Source: Gillisia sp. CAL575
GTDB lineage: Bacteria; Bacteroidota; Bacteroidia; Flavobacteriales; Flavobacteriaceae
Reading direction: 5' to 3'
Length of the DNA stretch: 64,000 nucleotides
NCBI RefSeq assembly: GCF_000403785.1
Contig: NZ_APHJ01000040.1
Coordinates: forward strand, 1 to 64,000
Shown here: positions 1-9,870 of the stretch, piece after piece
Numbering within the stretch: position 1 is the stretch's first letter
Layout: every line of letters starts with the position of its first letter
The notes under the pieces: generated by a model
What the model was told of the DNA's origin: nothing
The model's input: only the letters and a program-made list of their open reading frames with translations
The model's database searches: none
Translations under genes and position numbers: made by a program

Positions 1-5
1 CTCAT
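1..5 (-). CDS. ftsZ: Cell division protein FtsZ, first bases only (partial)
   Basis: The window edge shows an ATG followed by AG on the minus strand, 27 bases after the ftsA stop codon. An AAAGGA stretch lies a few bases upstream of this ATG and could serve as a ribosome binding site. In flavobacterial dcw clusters ftsZ follows ftsA directly, so this is most likely the ftsZ start. Only five bases are visible, so the call rests on gene order alone. Confidence 0.35.
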
Positions 6-32
6 AAATCCTTTTTTACTGGTTCTATATTC

Positions 33-1385
33 TTACTCTGCGTTGTCTAAAAAATCTTTGAACTTTTCAGCCCATTTATCAAAAACACTCTTTTTAGCTG
101 CTTTTGATTTTGTTGAAGTAGGTTCATCCTCTTCATTTTCATCTTCTGTATGAAAGGAATGTGTTCCTTCTTCTACAATTACTTCTTGCTCTACCGTTCC
201 TGCCTGATTTTGAAACTTAGCATTCTTTTGCTCTAAGCTATTCAACACCAAACCTACTGCTGTTGCATAAAGCGGACTCGTAGTTTCGGTATCACTATCA
301 CCTGCTAAATGCTCATTTGGATATCCAATTCTTGTATCCATTCCGGTAATATACTCTGCCAATTGCTTTAAATGCTTCAACTGTGCACCACCACCGGTAA
401 TTACCATCCCGGCAATTAATTTCTTCTTCTGCTCTTCGTGACCGTAGTTCTTAATTTCAAGATAAACTTGCTCAATAATTTCTACAACACGTGCATGGAT
501 GATCTTGGAAAGATTTTTAAGGGTAATCTCTTTTGGCTCTCTTCCGCGTAATCCCGGAATAGAAACAATCTCATTATCCTTATTTTCTCCTGGCCATGCA
601 GATCCAAACTTGATCTTCAATAACTCTGCCTGTTTTTCTATAATAGAACAACCTTCTTTAATATCCTCTGTAATTACGTTTCCTCCAAATGGGATTACTG
701 CGGTATGTCGAATAATTCCATCTTTAAAAATTGCAAGATCTGTAGTTCCACCTCCTATATCAATAAGTGCTACACCAGCTTCTTTTTCTTCCTGACTTAA
801 TACTGCATTTGCAGAGGCTAAGGGTTCTAAAGTTACTGCTGAAAGTTCCAAACCGGCACTTTTCACACATCTACCAATATTTCTAATTGAAGAAACCTGA
901 CCAACTACTACATGAAAATTAGCTTCTAACCTTCCTCCATACATTCCAATTGGCTCCTTGATCTCTGCCTGTCCATCTACTTTAAATTCCTGTGGTAATA
1001 CATGGATAATCTCTTCTCCAGGCAACATTACCAATTTATGAACTTGGTTACATAGTGTATAAATATCGTCGCTATCTATTACCTCATCTGGATTTGGACG
1101 AGTGATATAATCGCTATGTTGCAAACTACGGATATGTTGTCCTGCAATTCCAACAACTACTTCTTCAATTTTTAATCCTGAATCTGCTTCTGCTTCTTGT
1201 ATAGCTTGCTGAATTGATTGAATAGTTTGGGTTATATTATTCACAACCCCACGGTGGACACCTAAACTTTTAGATTTCCCAATCCCTATGATCTCCATTT
1301 TTCCGTACTCATTCTTCCGCCCAATCATTGCCACGATCTTCGTGGTTCCAATATCCAGCCCTACTGCAATTTCGTTGTGTTCCAT
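33..1385 (-). CDS. ftsA: Cell division protein FtsA
   Basis: FtsA is the actin-like ATPase that tethers FtsZ to the inner face of the membrane and recruits later divisome proteins. The 450-residue product has the phosphate-1 loop GLDIGTTK at residues 9-16, the phosphate-2 motif LIDIGGGTTDLAIF at 207-220, and an adenosine-type GGG motif at 331-333. The segment around residues 80-165 fits the 1C domain special to FtsA. An acidic linker follows near residues 405-425, and the last 20 residues, rich in Lys, Phe and Trp, form a likely amphipathic membrane-targeting helix. The gene starts 3 bases after the ftsQ stop, as in a tightly coupled operon. It is slightly longer than E. coli FtsA (420 aa) because of the linker. 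Confidence 0.97.
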   Translation of the reverse strand: MEHNEIAVGLDIGTTKIVAMIGRKNEYGKMEIIGIGKSKSLGVHRGVVNNITQTIQSIQQAIQEAEADSGLKIEEVVVGIAGQHIRSLQHSDYITRPNPDEVIDSDDIYTLCNQVHKLVMLPGEEIIHVLPQEFKVDGQAEIKEPIGMYGGRLEANFHVVVGQVSSIRNIGRCVKSAGLELSAVTLEPLASANAVLSQEEKEAGVALIDIGGGTTDLAIFKDGIIRHTAVIPFGGNVITEDIKEGCSIIEKQAELLKIKFGSAWPGENKDNEIVSIPGLRGREPKEITLKNLSKIIHARVVEIIEQVYLEIKNYGHEEQKKKLIAGMVITGGGAQLKHLKQLAEYITGMDTRIGYPNEHLAGDSDTETTSPLYATAVGLVLNSLEQKNAKFQNQAGTVEQEVIVEEGTHSFHTEDENEEDEPTSTKSKAAKKSVFDKWAEKFKDFLDNAE

Positions 1386-1388
1386 CCC

Positions 1389-2105
1389 TTATTTTTTAGT
1401 GCAAACAACCTGATTTCCAAATTGTAGATCCACCATTTTGTAAGTATTTAATAAATCGTCTTTAAGTCCTTTTTTATAAAAGGCTTTAAAATTGTTGAAT
1501 TTCTCTTCTATTCGGTCCACTTTTCCGAAAAAAATATTGAAATTAGTTTCTCTTAATTCTATTTGATAGTATCCACCATTCAATAGAGTGATAGACGTAA
1601 TATGCTCAGTCAAAAATCGATCTTTGTTAATATAATCTACTAGCGGAAAGGCATCTACAATATCCTTTTCATTCATATTAGCAAGAACCGGAACTCTGGC
1701 AGAATAACTTTTAGATAGCGGCATCTTTTTACCTAACCTATCTAAATAATACCCCTTATCCCCCAAAACTCTACCGATAGGGCGGCGTTGACTTATTCTG
1801 GTTTTTAAAATTCCATCCAAGGTTAGAAACACTTCTGCATTTTCTATCATATCGTGCTTATTCAACAATGCTTCTACCCTATTCAAATCTAAAGTTTCTT
1901 TACCTATAGTTGAGACCTCTATGTTATTTTGTATTAACAATTTATTAACCGATTCTTCCGACACATACAGGTTTTCAAATTGAGTGAATTGTACCTCAAT
2001 TTTTTCCAATTTCCTATCATTATTTCTCTTTTCAGCAAAACCATAAAAAAAGACAATCATGACCAATAACAAAATGCCTTTTATGTAATTGAAATTAATT
2101 TTCAT
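1389..2105 (-). CDS. ftsQ: Cell division protein FtsQ/DivIB
   Basis: This is the bitopic divisome protein that links the FtsL module to the other division proteins. I chose the ATG at 2105 (product begins MKINFNYIKG, 238 aa), because a longer reading frame from 2156 would add 17 residues lying inside murC. Residues about 8-24 form a single membrane helix. They are followed by a periplasmic POTRA-like region beginning near KIEVQF and a FtsQ beta domain. The sequence is divergent, as is usual for the family, so identity rests on topology, length and its place between murC and ftsA. Its first 11 bases overlap the end of murC (2095-2105), which suggests translational coupling. Confidence 0.88.
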   Translation of the reverse strand: MKINFNYIKGILLLVMIVFFYGFAEKRNNDRKLEKIEVQFTQFENLYVSEESVNKLLIQNNIEVSTIGKETLDLNRVEALLNKHDMIENAEVFLTLDGILKTRISQRRPIGRVLGDKGYYLDRLGKKMPLSKSYSARVPVLANMNEKDIVDAFPLVDYINKDRFLTEHITSITLLNGGYYQIELRETNFNIFFGKVDRIEEKFNNFKAFYKKGLKDDLLNTYKMVDLQFGNQVVCTKK

Positions 2106-3450
2106 CCTTAAAATATTTTTCAACTTTAATGATCTCTTCTCCAATATCTCCAGCACCCATCATAACAATAACAGGGCTTTCCGAAATATTTAACTCATTT
2201 ATAATCTCCTCTTTATCAATTAATTTTTTGTTCTCATTCTTAATTTTATTCAATAACCAATTAGAAGTAATGCCTTCCATTGGGAGTTCCCTCGCAGGAT
2301 AAATATCTAATAATCTTACCTCATCGAACTTGCTTAAGCTTTCAGCAAAATCATCTGCAAAATCTTTAGTTCGGCTAAATAAGTGAGGCTGAAAAACGGC
2401 AATCACCTTTTTTCCGGGATGCATTTCTCTTATAGCTTGATGCACGGCGGCAATTTCTGCCGGATGATGTGCATAATCGTCTATTAAAATACGATCTGTA
2501 GTTTTTAATCTATATGTAAAACGGCGTTTCACTCCTTTAAAACTATATAATGCTCTGGCGAGTTCATTGGTTGGGGATCCATAATGAATTGCAATCGCCA
2601 GAGCAGTTATAGCATTTAACAAATTGTGTTTGCCTGGGAGGCTAAACTTTAAACCTTCTATAATTTGCGTTGGGGTAATTAGATCGAAATGATAAGTTCC
2701 GTTCTTTATTGTAATATTTTGAGCAGAATAATCTGCGTTGTCTTCAATTCCAATTGTTCCTCCCTTAAGTGGTAGTCCATTCTTCACAAAAAGAGTACCG
2801 TTCTCCGGTATTAAAGCGGCGAAATCCTTAAAAGATTCAATTAATTTTTCTGGATCTCCATAAATGTCTAAGTGATCGGCATCCATAGAAGTGATCGCTG
2901 CAATATTTGGAGATAAATTTAAAAATGACCTATCAAATTCGTCTGCTTCCACAACCATCACTTCGTTTCCATTGAGAATAAGATTGCTCTGAATATCCTC
3001 ACTTATCCCACCAAGAAAAGCAGTGACCTTAGCGCCAGTCTCCTTTAATAAGTGTCCTAAAATAGCAGTTGTAGTAGTTTTACCATGTGTTCCTGCCACC
3101 GCCAAAGTAAATATACCTTGAGTGATCATTCCCAAAACCACTGCTCTTTTTTTAAGCTGAAATTCTTTCTGAATAAAATAATTGTATTGCTTGCTATCTT
3201 TAGGAATCGCAGGAGTGTAAACAATTAAAGTGTTTTTAGTATTTCTGAAACTATCTGGAATAAGCTCAATTTGATCGTTATAAAAAACCTGAATCCCTTC
3301 TTCTTCTAATGTTCTTGTTAGAACAGTAGAAGTTTTATCATAACCAGCAACTTGCTTCCCTAGAGAATTGAAATATCTCGCTAACGCGCTCATTCCTATT
3401 CCGCCGATGCCGATAAAATAAAGATTTTCTATGTTTTTAAATTGATCCAT
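2095..3450 (-). CDS. murC: UDP-N-acetylmuramate--L-alanine ligase MurC
   Basis: MurC joins L-alanine to UDP-MurNAc with ATP, the first step in building the peptidoglycan stem peptide in the cytoplasm. The 451-residue protein has the N-terminal nucleotide-sugar motif GIGGIGM at 14-20 and the Mur ligase ATP loop GTHGKTT at 120-126. A central-domain HLD motif (DADHLDIYGD) and the C-terminal DDYAHHPAEI motif follow, the latter typical of MurC. It overlaps murG by one base upstream and ftsQ by 11 bases downstream, so all three are probably translated from one mRNA. Confidence 0.97.
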   Translation of the reverse strand: MDQFKNIENLYFIGIGGIGMSALARYFNSLGKQVAGYDKTSTVLTRTLEEEGIQVFYNDQIELIPDSFRNTKNTLIVYTPAIPKDSKQYNYFIQKEFQLKKRAVVLGMITQGIFTLAVAGTHGKTTTTAILGHLLKETGAKVTAFLGGISEDIQSNLILNGNEVMVVEADEFDRSFLNLSPNIAAITSMDADHLDIYGDPEKLIESFKDFAALIPENGTLFVKNGLPLKGGTIGIEDNADYSAQNITIKNGTYHFDLITPTQIIEGLKFSLPGKHNLLNAITALAIAIHYGSPTNELARALYSFKGVKRRFTYRLKTTDRILIDDYAHHPAEIAAVHQAIREMHPGKKVIAVFQPHLFSRTKDFADDFAESLSKFDEVRLLDIYPARELPMEGITSNWLLNKIKNENKKLIDKEEIINELNISESPVIVMMGAGDIGEEIIKVEKYFKDEN

Positions 3451-4556
3451 TAATTTAATTCCTGCTTCATTATAATTTTTTCCATGGCATCTACTATCGC
3501 AACTGTAGCTCCTGGTAATGCCAATTTTTTAATATTTTCTGATAGATTTTTCTGAACTTTCTCAGATTCCAGTACAAGCATAATAGTTTCAGAGAAATCC
3601 TTAGCTAAATCCTTTTCATTCAATACGTAGGCTGCATCTTCATTTGCAACAGTCAATGCATTTTTAGCCTGATGATTTTCAGCAACATTCGGAGAAGGAA
3701 TAAAAATTACAGGTTTTCCAACAATACATAATTCTGAAACACTAATTGCTCCTGCACGAGAAACTATAACATCTGCCGCAGCATAAGCAAGATCCATTCT
3801 GCTTAAAAAAGCATGTGTCTTCACGTATTCATTATCATACTTCTTATATTCTTCATAATACAAAGAACCAGTCTGCCAGATAAGTTGGATCTCATTTTTT
3901 TCAAAAACATCTACAAAGGCTTCCATCAACTGATTTATTCTTCTAGCTCCCAGACTTCCACCTAAAACCAATAATGTTTTTCGCTCTTTCTTTAAATTAA
4001 AGAACAACTGTGCTTCTTCTCTTTTATCTTTTATATTAAGAATATCCTGTCTTACAGGATTCCCGGTTTTTATTGTTTTTTCTAACGGAAAATAACTTTC
4101 CAGATTATCATAAGCTGTACAAATGGCATCAGCTTTCTTTCCTAATAACCTATTTGTTATTCCCGGATAAGAATTCTGCTCCTGAATTAAAGTGGGAATC
4201 TTCATAGAATTCGCCATCTTCAACAATGGTCCGCTTGCAAATCCACCAGTTCCAATAACCACATCTGGATTAAACTTCTTGATGATCTTTCTAGAATTCC
4301 ATAGGCTGCTAATTACTTTAAACGGAAAGCTTAAATTTCTTTTAGTTAAACTTCTATCTATTCCAGAGATCCAAAGCCCTTCTATTTTATATCCTGCCTG
4401 AGGAACCTTAGTCATTTCCATTCTGTCTTTTGCTCCTACAAAAAGGATCTCAGCAGTTGGATAACGCCTTATTATTTCGTCGGCAATAGAGATTGCAGGA
4501 TAAATATGTCCTCCTGTACCTCCACCAGATATTATTACTTTTAATTTCTCCTTCAT
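3450..4556 (-). CDS. murG: UDP-GlcNAc:lipid I N-acetylglucosaminyltransferase MurG
   Basis: MurG adds GlcNAc to lipid I to make lipid II at the cytoplasmic face of the membrane. The 368-residue GT-B protein has the glycine-rich loop [10 protein letters not shown] at 11-20 and a second glycine-rich stretch [10 protein letters not shown] near residue 100. The C-terminal donor-binding segment [11 protein letters not shown], with [10 protein letters not shown] just after it, completes the MurG signature. The start overlaps the ftsW stop by four bases and the end overlaps murC by one, the usual dcw packing. Confidence 0.97.
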   Translation of the reverse strand: MKEKLKVIISGGGTGGHIYPAISIADEIIRRYPTAEILFVGAKDRMEMTKVPQAGYKIEGLWISGIDRSLTKRNLSFPFKVISSLWNSRKIIKKFNPDVVIGTGGFASGPLLKMANSMKIPTLIQEQNSYPGITNRLLGKKADAICTAYDNLESYFPLEKTIKTGNPVRQDILNIKDKREEAQLFFNLKKERKTLLVLGGSLGARRINQLMEAFVDVFEKNEIQLIWQTGSLYYEEYKKYDNEYVKTHAFLSRMDLAYAAADVIVSRAGAISVSELCIVGKPVIFIPSPNVAENHQAKNALTVANEDAAYVLNEKDLAKDFSETIMLVLESEKVQKNLSENIKKLALPGATVAIVDAMEKIIMKQELN

Positions 4557-5764
4557 ATCGCTTCGCTTAAAATGTCCAAAGGATTTTCTTCTTCTTTTTC
4601 TCTATCAGATTCTTCAGATAATTTAATTTCTTCTTCTCTTTTAGCACTTACACTCAAAACAATTCCTAAAGCAAGACAAGTCATCCAAATGGACGTTCCT
4701 CCACTACTTACAAGTGGCAACGTCTGACCTGTTACCGGAAATAATTCCACTGCAACTGCCATATTTACCATTGCTTGGAATACAATAGGCAATCCTACCC
4801 CAATAGCCAATAGTTTTCCGAAAATAGTATTGGATTTTGTTGCCACAATTACTATCCTAAAAAGCAGCATTAAATAAGCCGCCATTACAGCAAAGCCCCC
4901 AATTAAGCCCATTTCTTCAACTATGATCGCATAAATAAAATCTGAGGATGATTGTGGTAAAAAGTTCCTTTGTATACTTTTCCCAATTCCCTCACCCGCA
5001 ATGCCCCCTGTGGCAATTGCAATCTTTGCTCTCTCTATTTGATAATCTGCCTCTGTATCCTCATCATTTGTAAAATTCTCTATTCTACTTGCCCAGGTAT
5101 CTACCCTGTTTGGCAATAAACCTGGAAATGCTTTTGCGGTTAATATGAACATGGTAAGCATTAACAAACCAGTTCCTACTATAATTCCTAAATATTTTAT
5201 GGGATAACCACCAAGAAAAACCAACATGATCACCATTGTAAAAATTATCGCGGTGGTAGAAAAGTTAGCTGGTAAAATAAGTACTAATACCACAAAAACC
5301 GGCATCCATAGTGGAAGAATGGTTTCCTTAAAGGTCACCTCTTTTTCAGTAATTCTAGAAAGATACCTCGCAACATAGATCATAAGAACTACCGCCGCTA
5401 ATGTAGAAGATTGGAAAGTCACTCCTACCACTGGTATTTGAATCCATCTACTGGCATAAGCACCATCAATGGTGGTTCCTTGAAAAATCGTGTAAACCAG
5501 TAACACCACAACTACAGGCAGCATTAGAATTGAAAGCCCTTTAAAGTAATGATAAGGTATTTTATGAAACGCAAACAACACACAAAACCCTAAAACAAGA
5601 TGAAAAAAATGAACTACTAAATAACTGCTTGTACTTCCATCTCCATATAAATAGGCTAGGTTACTACTCGCGCTATATACCGGCAAAAACGAAAATATCG
5701 CCAGCAACGCGGTCGTAGCCCAAATAACTTTATCACCTTTTATATTTGAAAACAAGTTGTTCAT
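4553..5764 (-). CDS. ftsW: Peptidoglycan polymerase FtsW (SEDS family)
   Basis: FtsW is the septal SEDS glycosyltransferase that polymerises lipid II together with its cognate class B PBP, here encoded four genes upstream. The 403-residue protein is mostly hydrophobic, with about ten membrane segments. Family signatures include a periplasmic loop with [35 protein letters not shown] with the EEMG that follows, and the C-terminal PLVSSGGTS. The last 30 residues are a charged cytoplasmic tail. It lies between murD and murG, the standard place for ftsW, which favours FtsW over the elongation paralogue RodA. Confidence 0.95.
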   Translation of the reverse strand: MNNLFSNIKGDKVIWATTALLAIFSFLPVYSASSNLAYLYGDGSTSSYLVVHFFHLVLGFCVLFAFHKIPYHYFKGLSILMLPVVVVLLVYTIFQGTTIDGAYASRWIQIPVVGVTFQSSTLAAVVLMIYVARYLSRITEKEVTFKETILPLWMPVFVVLVLILPANFSTTAIIFTMVIMLVFLGGYPIKYLGIIVGTGLLMLTMFILTAKAFPGLLPNRVDTWASRIENFTNDEDTEADYQIERAKIAIATGGIAGEGIGKSIQRNFLPQSSSDFIYAIIVEEMGLIGGFAVMAAYLMLLFRIVIVATKSNTIFGKLLAIGVGLPIVFQAMVNMAVAVELFPVTGQTLPLVSSGGTSIWMTCLALGIVLSVSAKREEEIKLSEESDREKEEENPLDILSEAI

Positions 5765-5787
5765 TCAGATCTAAATCTTATTATTTA

Positions 5788-7131
5788 TTATAAATTTCTT
5801 ACAGAATCTTTGAATTGTCTTCCTCTATCCTCATAGTTTTCGAATAGGTCAAAACTTGCGCAAGCAGGAGAAAGTAATACCGTATTTCCTCTTTCAGCAA
5901 TTTTATATGCCATTCCAACAGCTTCTTTCATAGAATGAGTTTCCACAATTGTATCTACACAATTCCCAAAAGCCTCAAAAATCTTGGAATTATCCACCCC
6001 TAAACAAATAATTGCTTTTACTTTTTCATTTACCAAAGGCAATAATTCTGAATACACATTTCCTTTGTCCACTCCACCAACGATCCAAACTGTTTCACTT
6101 TCCATGCTCTCTAAGGCATAGTAAGTAGCATTGGTGTTAGTAGCTTTAGAATCGTTCACGTACATTACATTATTGATTTTTAGCACTTTTTCCAATCGGT
6201 GTTCTACCCCTTGAAAATTTTCCATACTTGCGCGAATGGTCTCTTTTCTAATTCTTAATAATTGAGAAACCGTGGAGGCAGCCATGGCATTCTTAGTATT
6301 GTGTTTACCTTCTAGTGCTAATGCGTTATTTGGCATAATAAATTGGGTGTTGTTGAGGTTTATTTTAATGTTGTTATCTTCTAAATAGGCTCCCATTTCT
6401 AATTTCTTCTGAAGTGAAAAAGGAATCATTTGAGCTTTTACTGAATTGGCTTCAAGCCATTTTGAAATTATTCCATCATCGGCATCATAAATAAAGAAAT
6501 CATCTTCAGTCTGATTTTCAGTGATTCTGAATTTTGATGCCACGTATTCATCTAAATTGTAATTATATCTATCCAAATGATCTGGAGTGATATTAGCAAG
6601 AACAGCAATATCTGGTCTAAAATTTATTATTCCGTCTAACTGAAAACTGCTTAGTTCCAATACGAAGTAATCTATAGGATCACCCGCTACTTGTTTTGCA
6701 AAACTATCTCCCACATTTCCAGCCATGGATACATTTAGACCTTCATTCTTCAGGATATGGTAAATCCATTTTGTAATGGTGGTTTTTCCATTGCTGCCAG
6801 TAATACCAATAATTTTTGCTGAAGTATATTCAGCAGCAAATTCAATTTCAGAAATTACGGGTATTCCGTGCTCTGTAATCTTTAAAACCAAAGGAGCGTT
6901 ATCTGGTATTCCAGGACTTTTCATAACTACTGAAGCATCCATGATCTTAGATTCTGTATGTCCAGATTCTTCCCAGTCTACTCCTAATTTTTCGAGCTCT
7001 GCTTTGTATTTATCTTTAATCTTTCCGAAGTCGGATACAAAAACATCATAACCCTTCTTAAGCGCAAGAATCGCAGTACCTACACCGCTTTCTCCGCCTC
7101 CCAGAATCGCTATTTTTTTGTTTTCGCTCAT
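5788..7131 (-). CDS. murD: UDP-N-acetylmuramoylalanine--D-glutamate ligase MurD
   Basis: MurD adds D-glutamate to UDP-MurNAc-L-Ala in the cytoplasm. The 447-residue product has an N-terminal Rossmann-type motif (ILGGGESGVG, residues 9-18) and the ATP loop TGSNGKTT at 111-118. The central DHLDRYN motif and the C-terminal VNDSKATNTNAT segment typical of MurD are present, and LLSPACASFDLF sits near the end. It begins one base before the mraY stop region and ends 23 bases before ftsW. Confidence 0.97.
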   Translation of the reverse strand: MSENKKIAILGGGESGVGTAILALKKGYDVFVSDFGKIKDKYKAELEKLGVDWEESGHTESKIMDASVVMKSPGIPDNAPLVLKITEHGIPVISEIEFAAEYTSAKIIGITGSNGKTTITKWIYHILKNEGLNVSMAGNVGDSFAKQVAGDPIDYFVLELSSFQLDGIINFRPDIAVLANITPDHLDRYNYNLDEYVASKFRITENQTEDDFFIYDADDGIISKWLEANSVKAQMIPFSLQKKLEMGAYLEDNNIKINLNNTQFIMPNNALALEGKHNTKNAMAASTVSQLLRIRKETIRASMENFQGVEHRLEKVLKINNVMYVNDSKATNTNATYYALESMESETVWIVGGVDKGNVYSELLPLVNEKVKAIICLGVDNSKIFEAFGNCVDTIVETHSMKEAVGMAYKIAERGNTVLLSPACASFDLFENYEDRGRQFKDSVRNL

Positions 7132-7132
7132 G

Positions 7133-8368
7133 TTATCTAACTTTCAAAGTAATAATGGTTACGATCGCAAGAAAAATCCCAACGATCCAAAACCGAACTA
7201 CGATCTTGCTTTCGTGTAAACCCTTCTTCTGATAATGATGATGCAATGGGGACATTAGAAATATCCTTCTACCTTCTCCATATTTTCTTTTGGTGATCTT
7301 GAACCATCCAACTTGCATAACTACGGAGAGATTTTCTAAGAGAAATATTCCGCATAAAATCGGGATCAATAATTCCTTTCTTGTAGCAATTGCGATCACT
7401 GCGATAATTCCTCCTATAGTCAAACTTCCTGTATCACCCATAAATACTTGAGCGGGATAGGTGTTGTACCATAAAAAACCCACTAATGATCCTGCAAAAG
7501 CGGTTATAAATATGGTCATCTCCCCAGACCTTGGGATATACATAATATTGAGATAGTCTGAAAATATGATGTTACCAGAAACCCATGCAAAGATTCCCAA
7601 AGTAAGCACGATAATCGCCGAGGAGCCGGCAGCAAGTCCATCTATTCCATCAGTTAAATTAGCCCCATTAGAAACAGCTGTTACAATAAATATCACGATT
7701 GGAATAAAGATCAACCAAGCATAATTCACTAAAGATGGATTTATCCAACTGATCAAGCTTGCATAATCGAATTCATTATTCTTTACAAACGGGATAGTTG
7801 TAGTAGTAGATTTCTCTTCAGCACCAGAAGTGATCTCCTGATCGTTATTAATAACTTGTTCTGTATTAAATGAAGGGACATTCACATCCTCCTTAATTGT
7901 AATTGCTGGGTGCAAATACATGGTTCCACCTACGATAAGTCCAAGCCCAACTTGACCCATCACTTTAAAAATTCCTTTTAAACCTTCTTTATCCTTTTTA
8001 TAAATTTTTAAATAATCATCTATAAAACCAATAGTTCCCATCCAAAGAGTAGTGACTATTAATAAAATAACATAGATGTTATCCAATTTAGCAAATAACA
8101 ATACTGGGATAAGAGTGGAGATAATGATAATTAATCCACCCATAGTAGGAGTTCCAGCTTTTTCACTTTGACCTTTCAATCCAAGATCCCGAACACTTTC
8201 TCCTACTTGTTTTTTCAAAAGATAATTGATGATCTTTTTACCATAGATAGTAGATATTGCTAATGACAAAATAATAGCCATCGCAGAGCGGAATGAAATA
8301 AATTCAAACAGACCTGCACCAGGAATCTGGTAGTGTTTATCTAAAAAATCAAACAAATAGTATAACAT
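7133..8368 (-). CDS. mraY: Phospho-N-acetylmuramoyl-pentapeptide-transferase MraY
   Basis: MraY transfers phospho-MurNAc-pentapeptide to undecaprenyl phosphate and forms lipid I in the inner membrane. The 411-residue protein has about ten membrane segments. It carries GTPTMGG at 72-78, the catalytic IGFIDDY pair of aspartates, [10 protein letters not shown], and MGDTGS with the third active-site aspartate. The HHHYQKKG motif is near the C-terminus. It is about 50 residues longer than E. coli MraY because of a polar insert around residues 165-205, a feature known in Bacteroidota MraY. A 38-base gap separates it from murE. Confidence 0.97.
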   Translation of the reverse strand: MLYYLFDFLDKHYQIPGAGLFEFISFRSAMAIILSLAISTIYGKKIINYLLKKQVGESVRDLGLKGQSEKAGTPTMGGLIIIISTLIPVLLFAKLDNIYVILLIVTTLWMGTIGFIDDYLKIYKKDKEGLKGIFKVMGQVGLGLIVGGTMYLHPAITIKEDVNVPSFNTEQVINNDQEITSGAEEKSTTTTIPFVKNNEFDYASLISWINPSLVNYAWLIFIPIVIFIVTAVSNGANLTDGIDGLAAGSSAIIVLTLGIFAWVSGNIIFSDYLNIMYIPRSGEMTIFITAFAGSLVGFLWYNTYPAQVFMGDTGSLTIGGIIAVIAIATRKELLIPILCGIFLLENLSVVMQVGWFKITKRKYGEGRRIFLMSPLHHHYQKKGLHESKIVVRFWIVGIFLAIVTIITLKVR

Positions 8369-8406
8369 ATCTTTACTTCTAACCCCTGACTTCTAGCGGG
8401 GAATTA

Positions 8407-9870
8407 CTATTTACCTAGCTGGCTTAAATAATCGTTTACAATTTTATAATCATCAAAATCAGATTTTACACCTTTAACGTCTTGGTAAGTTTCATGACCC
8501 TTTCCAGCAATTAGAATTATGTCATTTGGATTAGCTAATTGACAAGCTGTCTTGATTGCCTGATTTCTGTTTACGACCGTCATTGTCTTTTTGAAATCCA
8601 ACGGGTCTACACCTGCTTCAACATCTTTCAATATTTCTTCAGGATCTTCGGTTCGAGGGTTATCACTGGTGAAAATCACTTTGGTACTTAGCGCCGCAGC
8701 AATATTTCCCATTTTTGGTCTCTTAGTTTTGTCACGATCGCCTCCGCAGCCTACAACCGTAATCAATTCTTCGTTCTTTGTACGAATAGCATTTATGGTT
8801 TCCAATACATTTTTCAGAGCATCTGGAGTATGTGCATAATCTACGATTGCAGTTATTTTTTTATTGGAAACTACATACTGAAATCTTCCACTTACAGAGT
8901 TTAATTCACTGATAAGCCTTAAGTTTTCCAATTTTTCCAATCCTAATAAACTCCCTGCTGCATAGATTGCAAGAATGTTATAGGCATTAAAATTTCCTAT
9001 CAGTTTAGTCCAAACTTCATCTCCATTTATCTTCAGCAGTAATCCGCTAAATTGATTTTCTAAGATCCTTGCATTAAAATCTGCAAAGGTCTTTAGAGCA
9101 TAAGTTTGCTTTTCTGCTTTTGTATTCTGAAGCATTACTGCTCCATTTTTATCATCTGCATTTACCAAAGCAAAAGCAGAAACAGGTAACTGATCGAAAA
9201 ACAGTTTCTTTACATCTCGATATTCAGCAAATGTTTTATGATAATCTAAATGATCATGTGATAGGTTGGTGAAAATTCCGCCAGCAAATTTTAGACCTGT
9301 AGTTCTATCCTGCGCTATCCCATGAGAACTTACTTCCATAAAGCAATATTCCACACCTTCATCATTCATCAGTTTCAAATAAGAATTAATCGTCAATGAA
9401 TCTGGGGTTGTATGAGAAGCTGCATAAGTTTTTTCTCCCACCATGATATTCACGGTAGAAAGCAAACCAACTTTAAAGCCCGCTTTGCTGAACAAATGAT
9501 ACAATAAAGTCGCAACGGTTGTCTTGCCATTAGTACCAGTAACTCCTACTAATTTTAAATTTTCTGAAGGCGAGTCGTAATAATTAGCCGCCATAATTGC
9601 CAAGGCTCTTTGAGAATTTGCTACTTGGACATATGTAACACCATTTACAATTTGCTCTGGCATTTCCTGACAGATAACTGCTAGAGCGCCTTGATTAACA
9701 GCTGTGGTTATAAACTGATGTCCGTCTGAAACAGTTCCTTTAACAGCAACAAACACATCATTCAATTCTACTCTTCTAGAATCAAAATAAATGGAATTCA
9801 CAGTTACGCCGGTATTGCCAATTACGGCATCCATAGGGACTTTATATAATATGTCTTTTAGTATCTTCAA
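8407..9870 (-). CDS. murE: UDP-MurNAc-tripeptide ligase MurE (diaminopimelate type)
   Basis: MurE adds the third residue of the stem peptide. The 487-residue product has the ATP loop TGTNGKTT at 111-118, SHDHLDYH near 204-211, and the motif DNPR at 403-406. In characterised enzymes DNPR binds meso-diaminopimelate, so this organism probably makes mDAP-type peptidoglycan. The gene overlaps the end of the pbp gene by four bases. No murF lies beside it; in flavobacteria murF is usually elsewhere on the chromosome. Confidence 0.97.
   Translation of the reverse strand: MKILKDILYKVPMDAVIGNTGVTVNSIYFDSRRVELNDVFVAVKGTVSDGHQFITTAVNQGALAVICQEMPEQIVNGVTYVQVANSQRALAIMAANYYDSPSENLKLVGVTGTNGKTTVATLLYHLFSKAGFKVGLLSTVNIMVGEKTYAASHTTPDSLTINSYLKLMNDEGVEYCFMEVSSHGIAQDRTTGLKFAGGIFTNLSHDHLDYHKTFAEYRDVKKLFFDQLPVSAFALVNADDKNGAVMLQNTKAEKQTYALKTFADFNARILENQFSGLLLKINGDEVWTKLIGNFNAYNILAIYAAGSLLGLEKLENLRLISELNSVSGRFQYVVSNKKITAIVDYAHTPDALKNVLETINAIRTKNEELITVVGCGGDRDKTKRPKMGNIAAALSTKVIFTSDNPRTEDPEEILKDVEAGVDPLDFKKTMTVVNRNQAIKTACQLANPNDIILIAGKGHETYQDVKGVKSDFDDYKIVNDYLSQLGK

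Noticed and set aside
8369-8406. A CCCC/GGGG pairing in the gap between mraY and murE
   Set aside because: Only four base pairs form before a mismatch and no T run follows, so it is too weak to call a terminator or attenuator.
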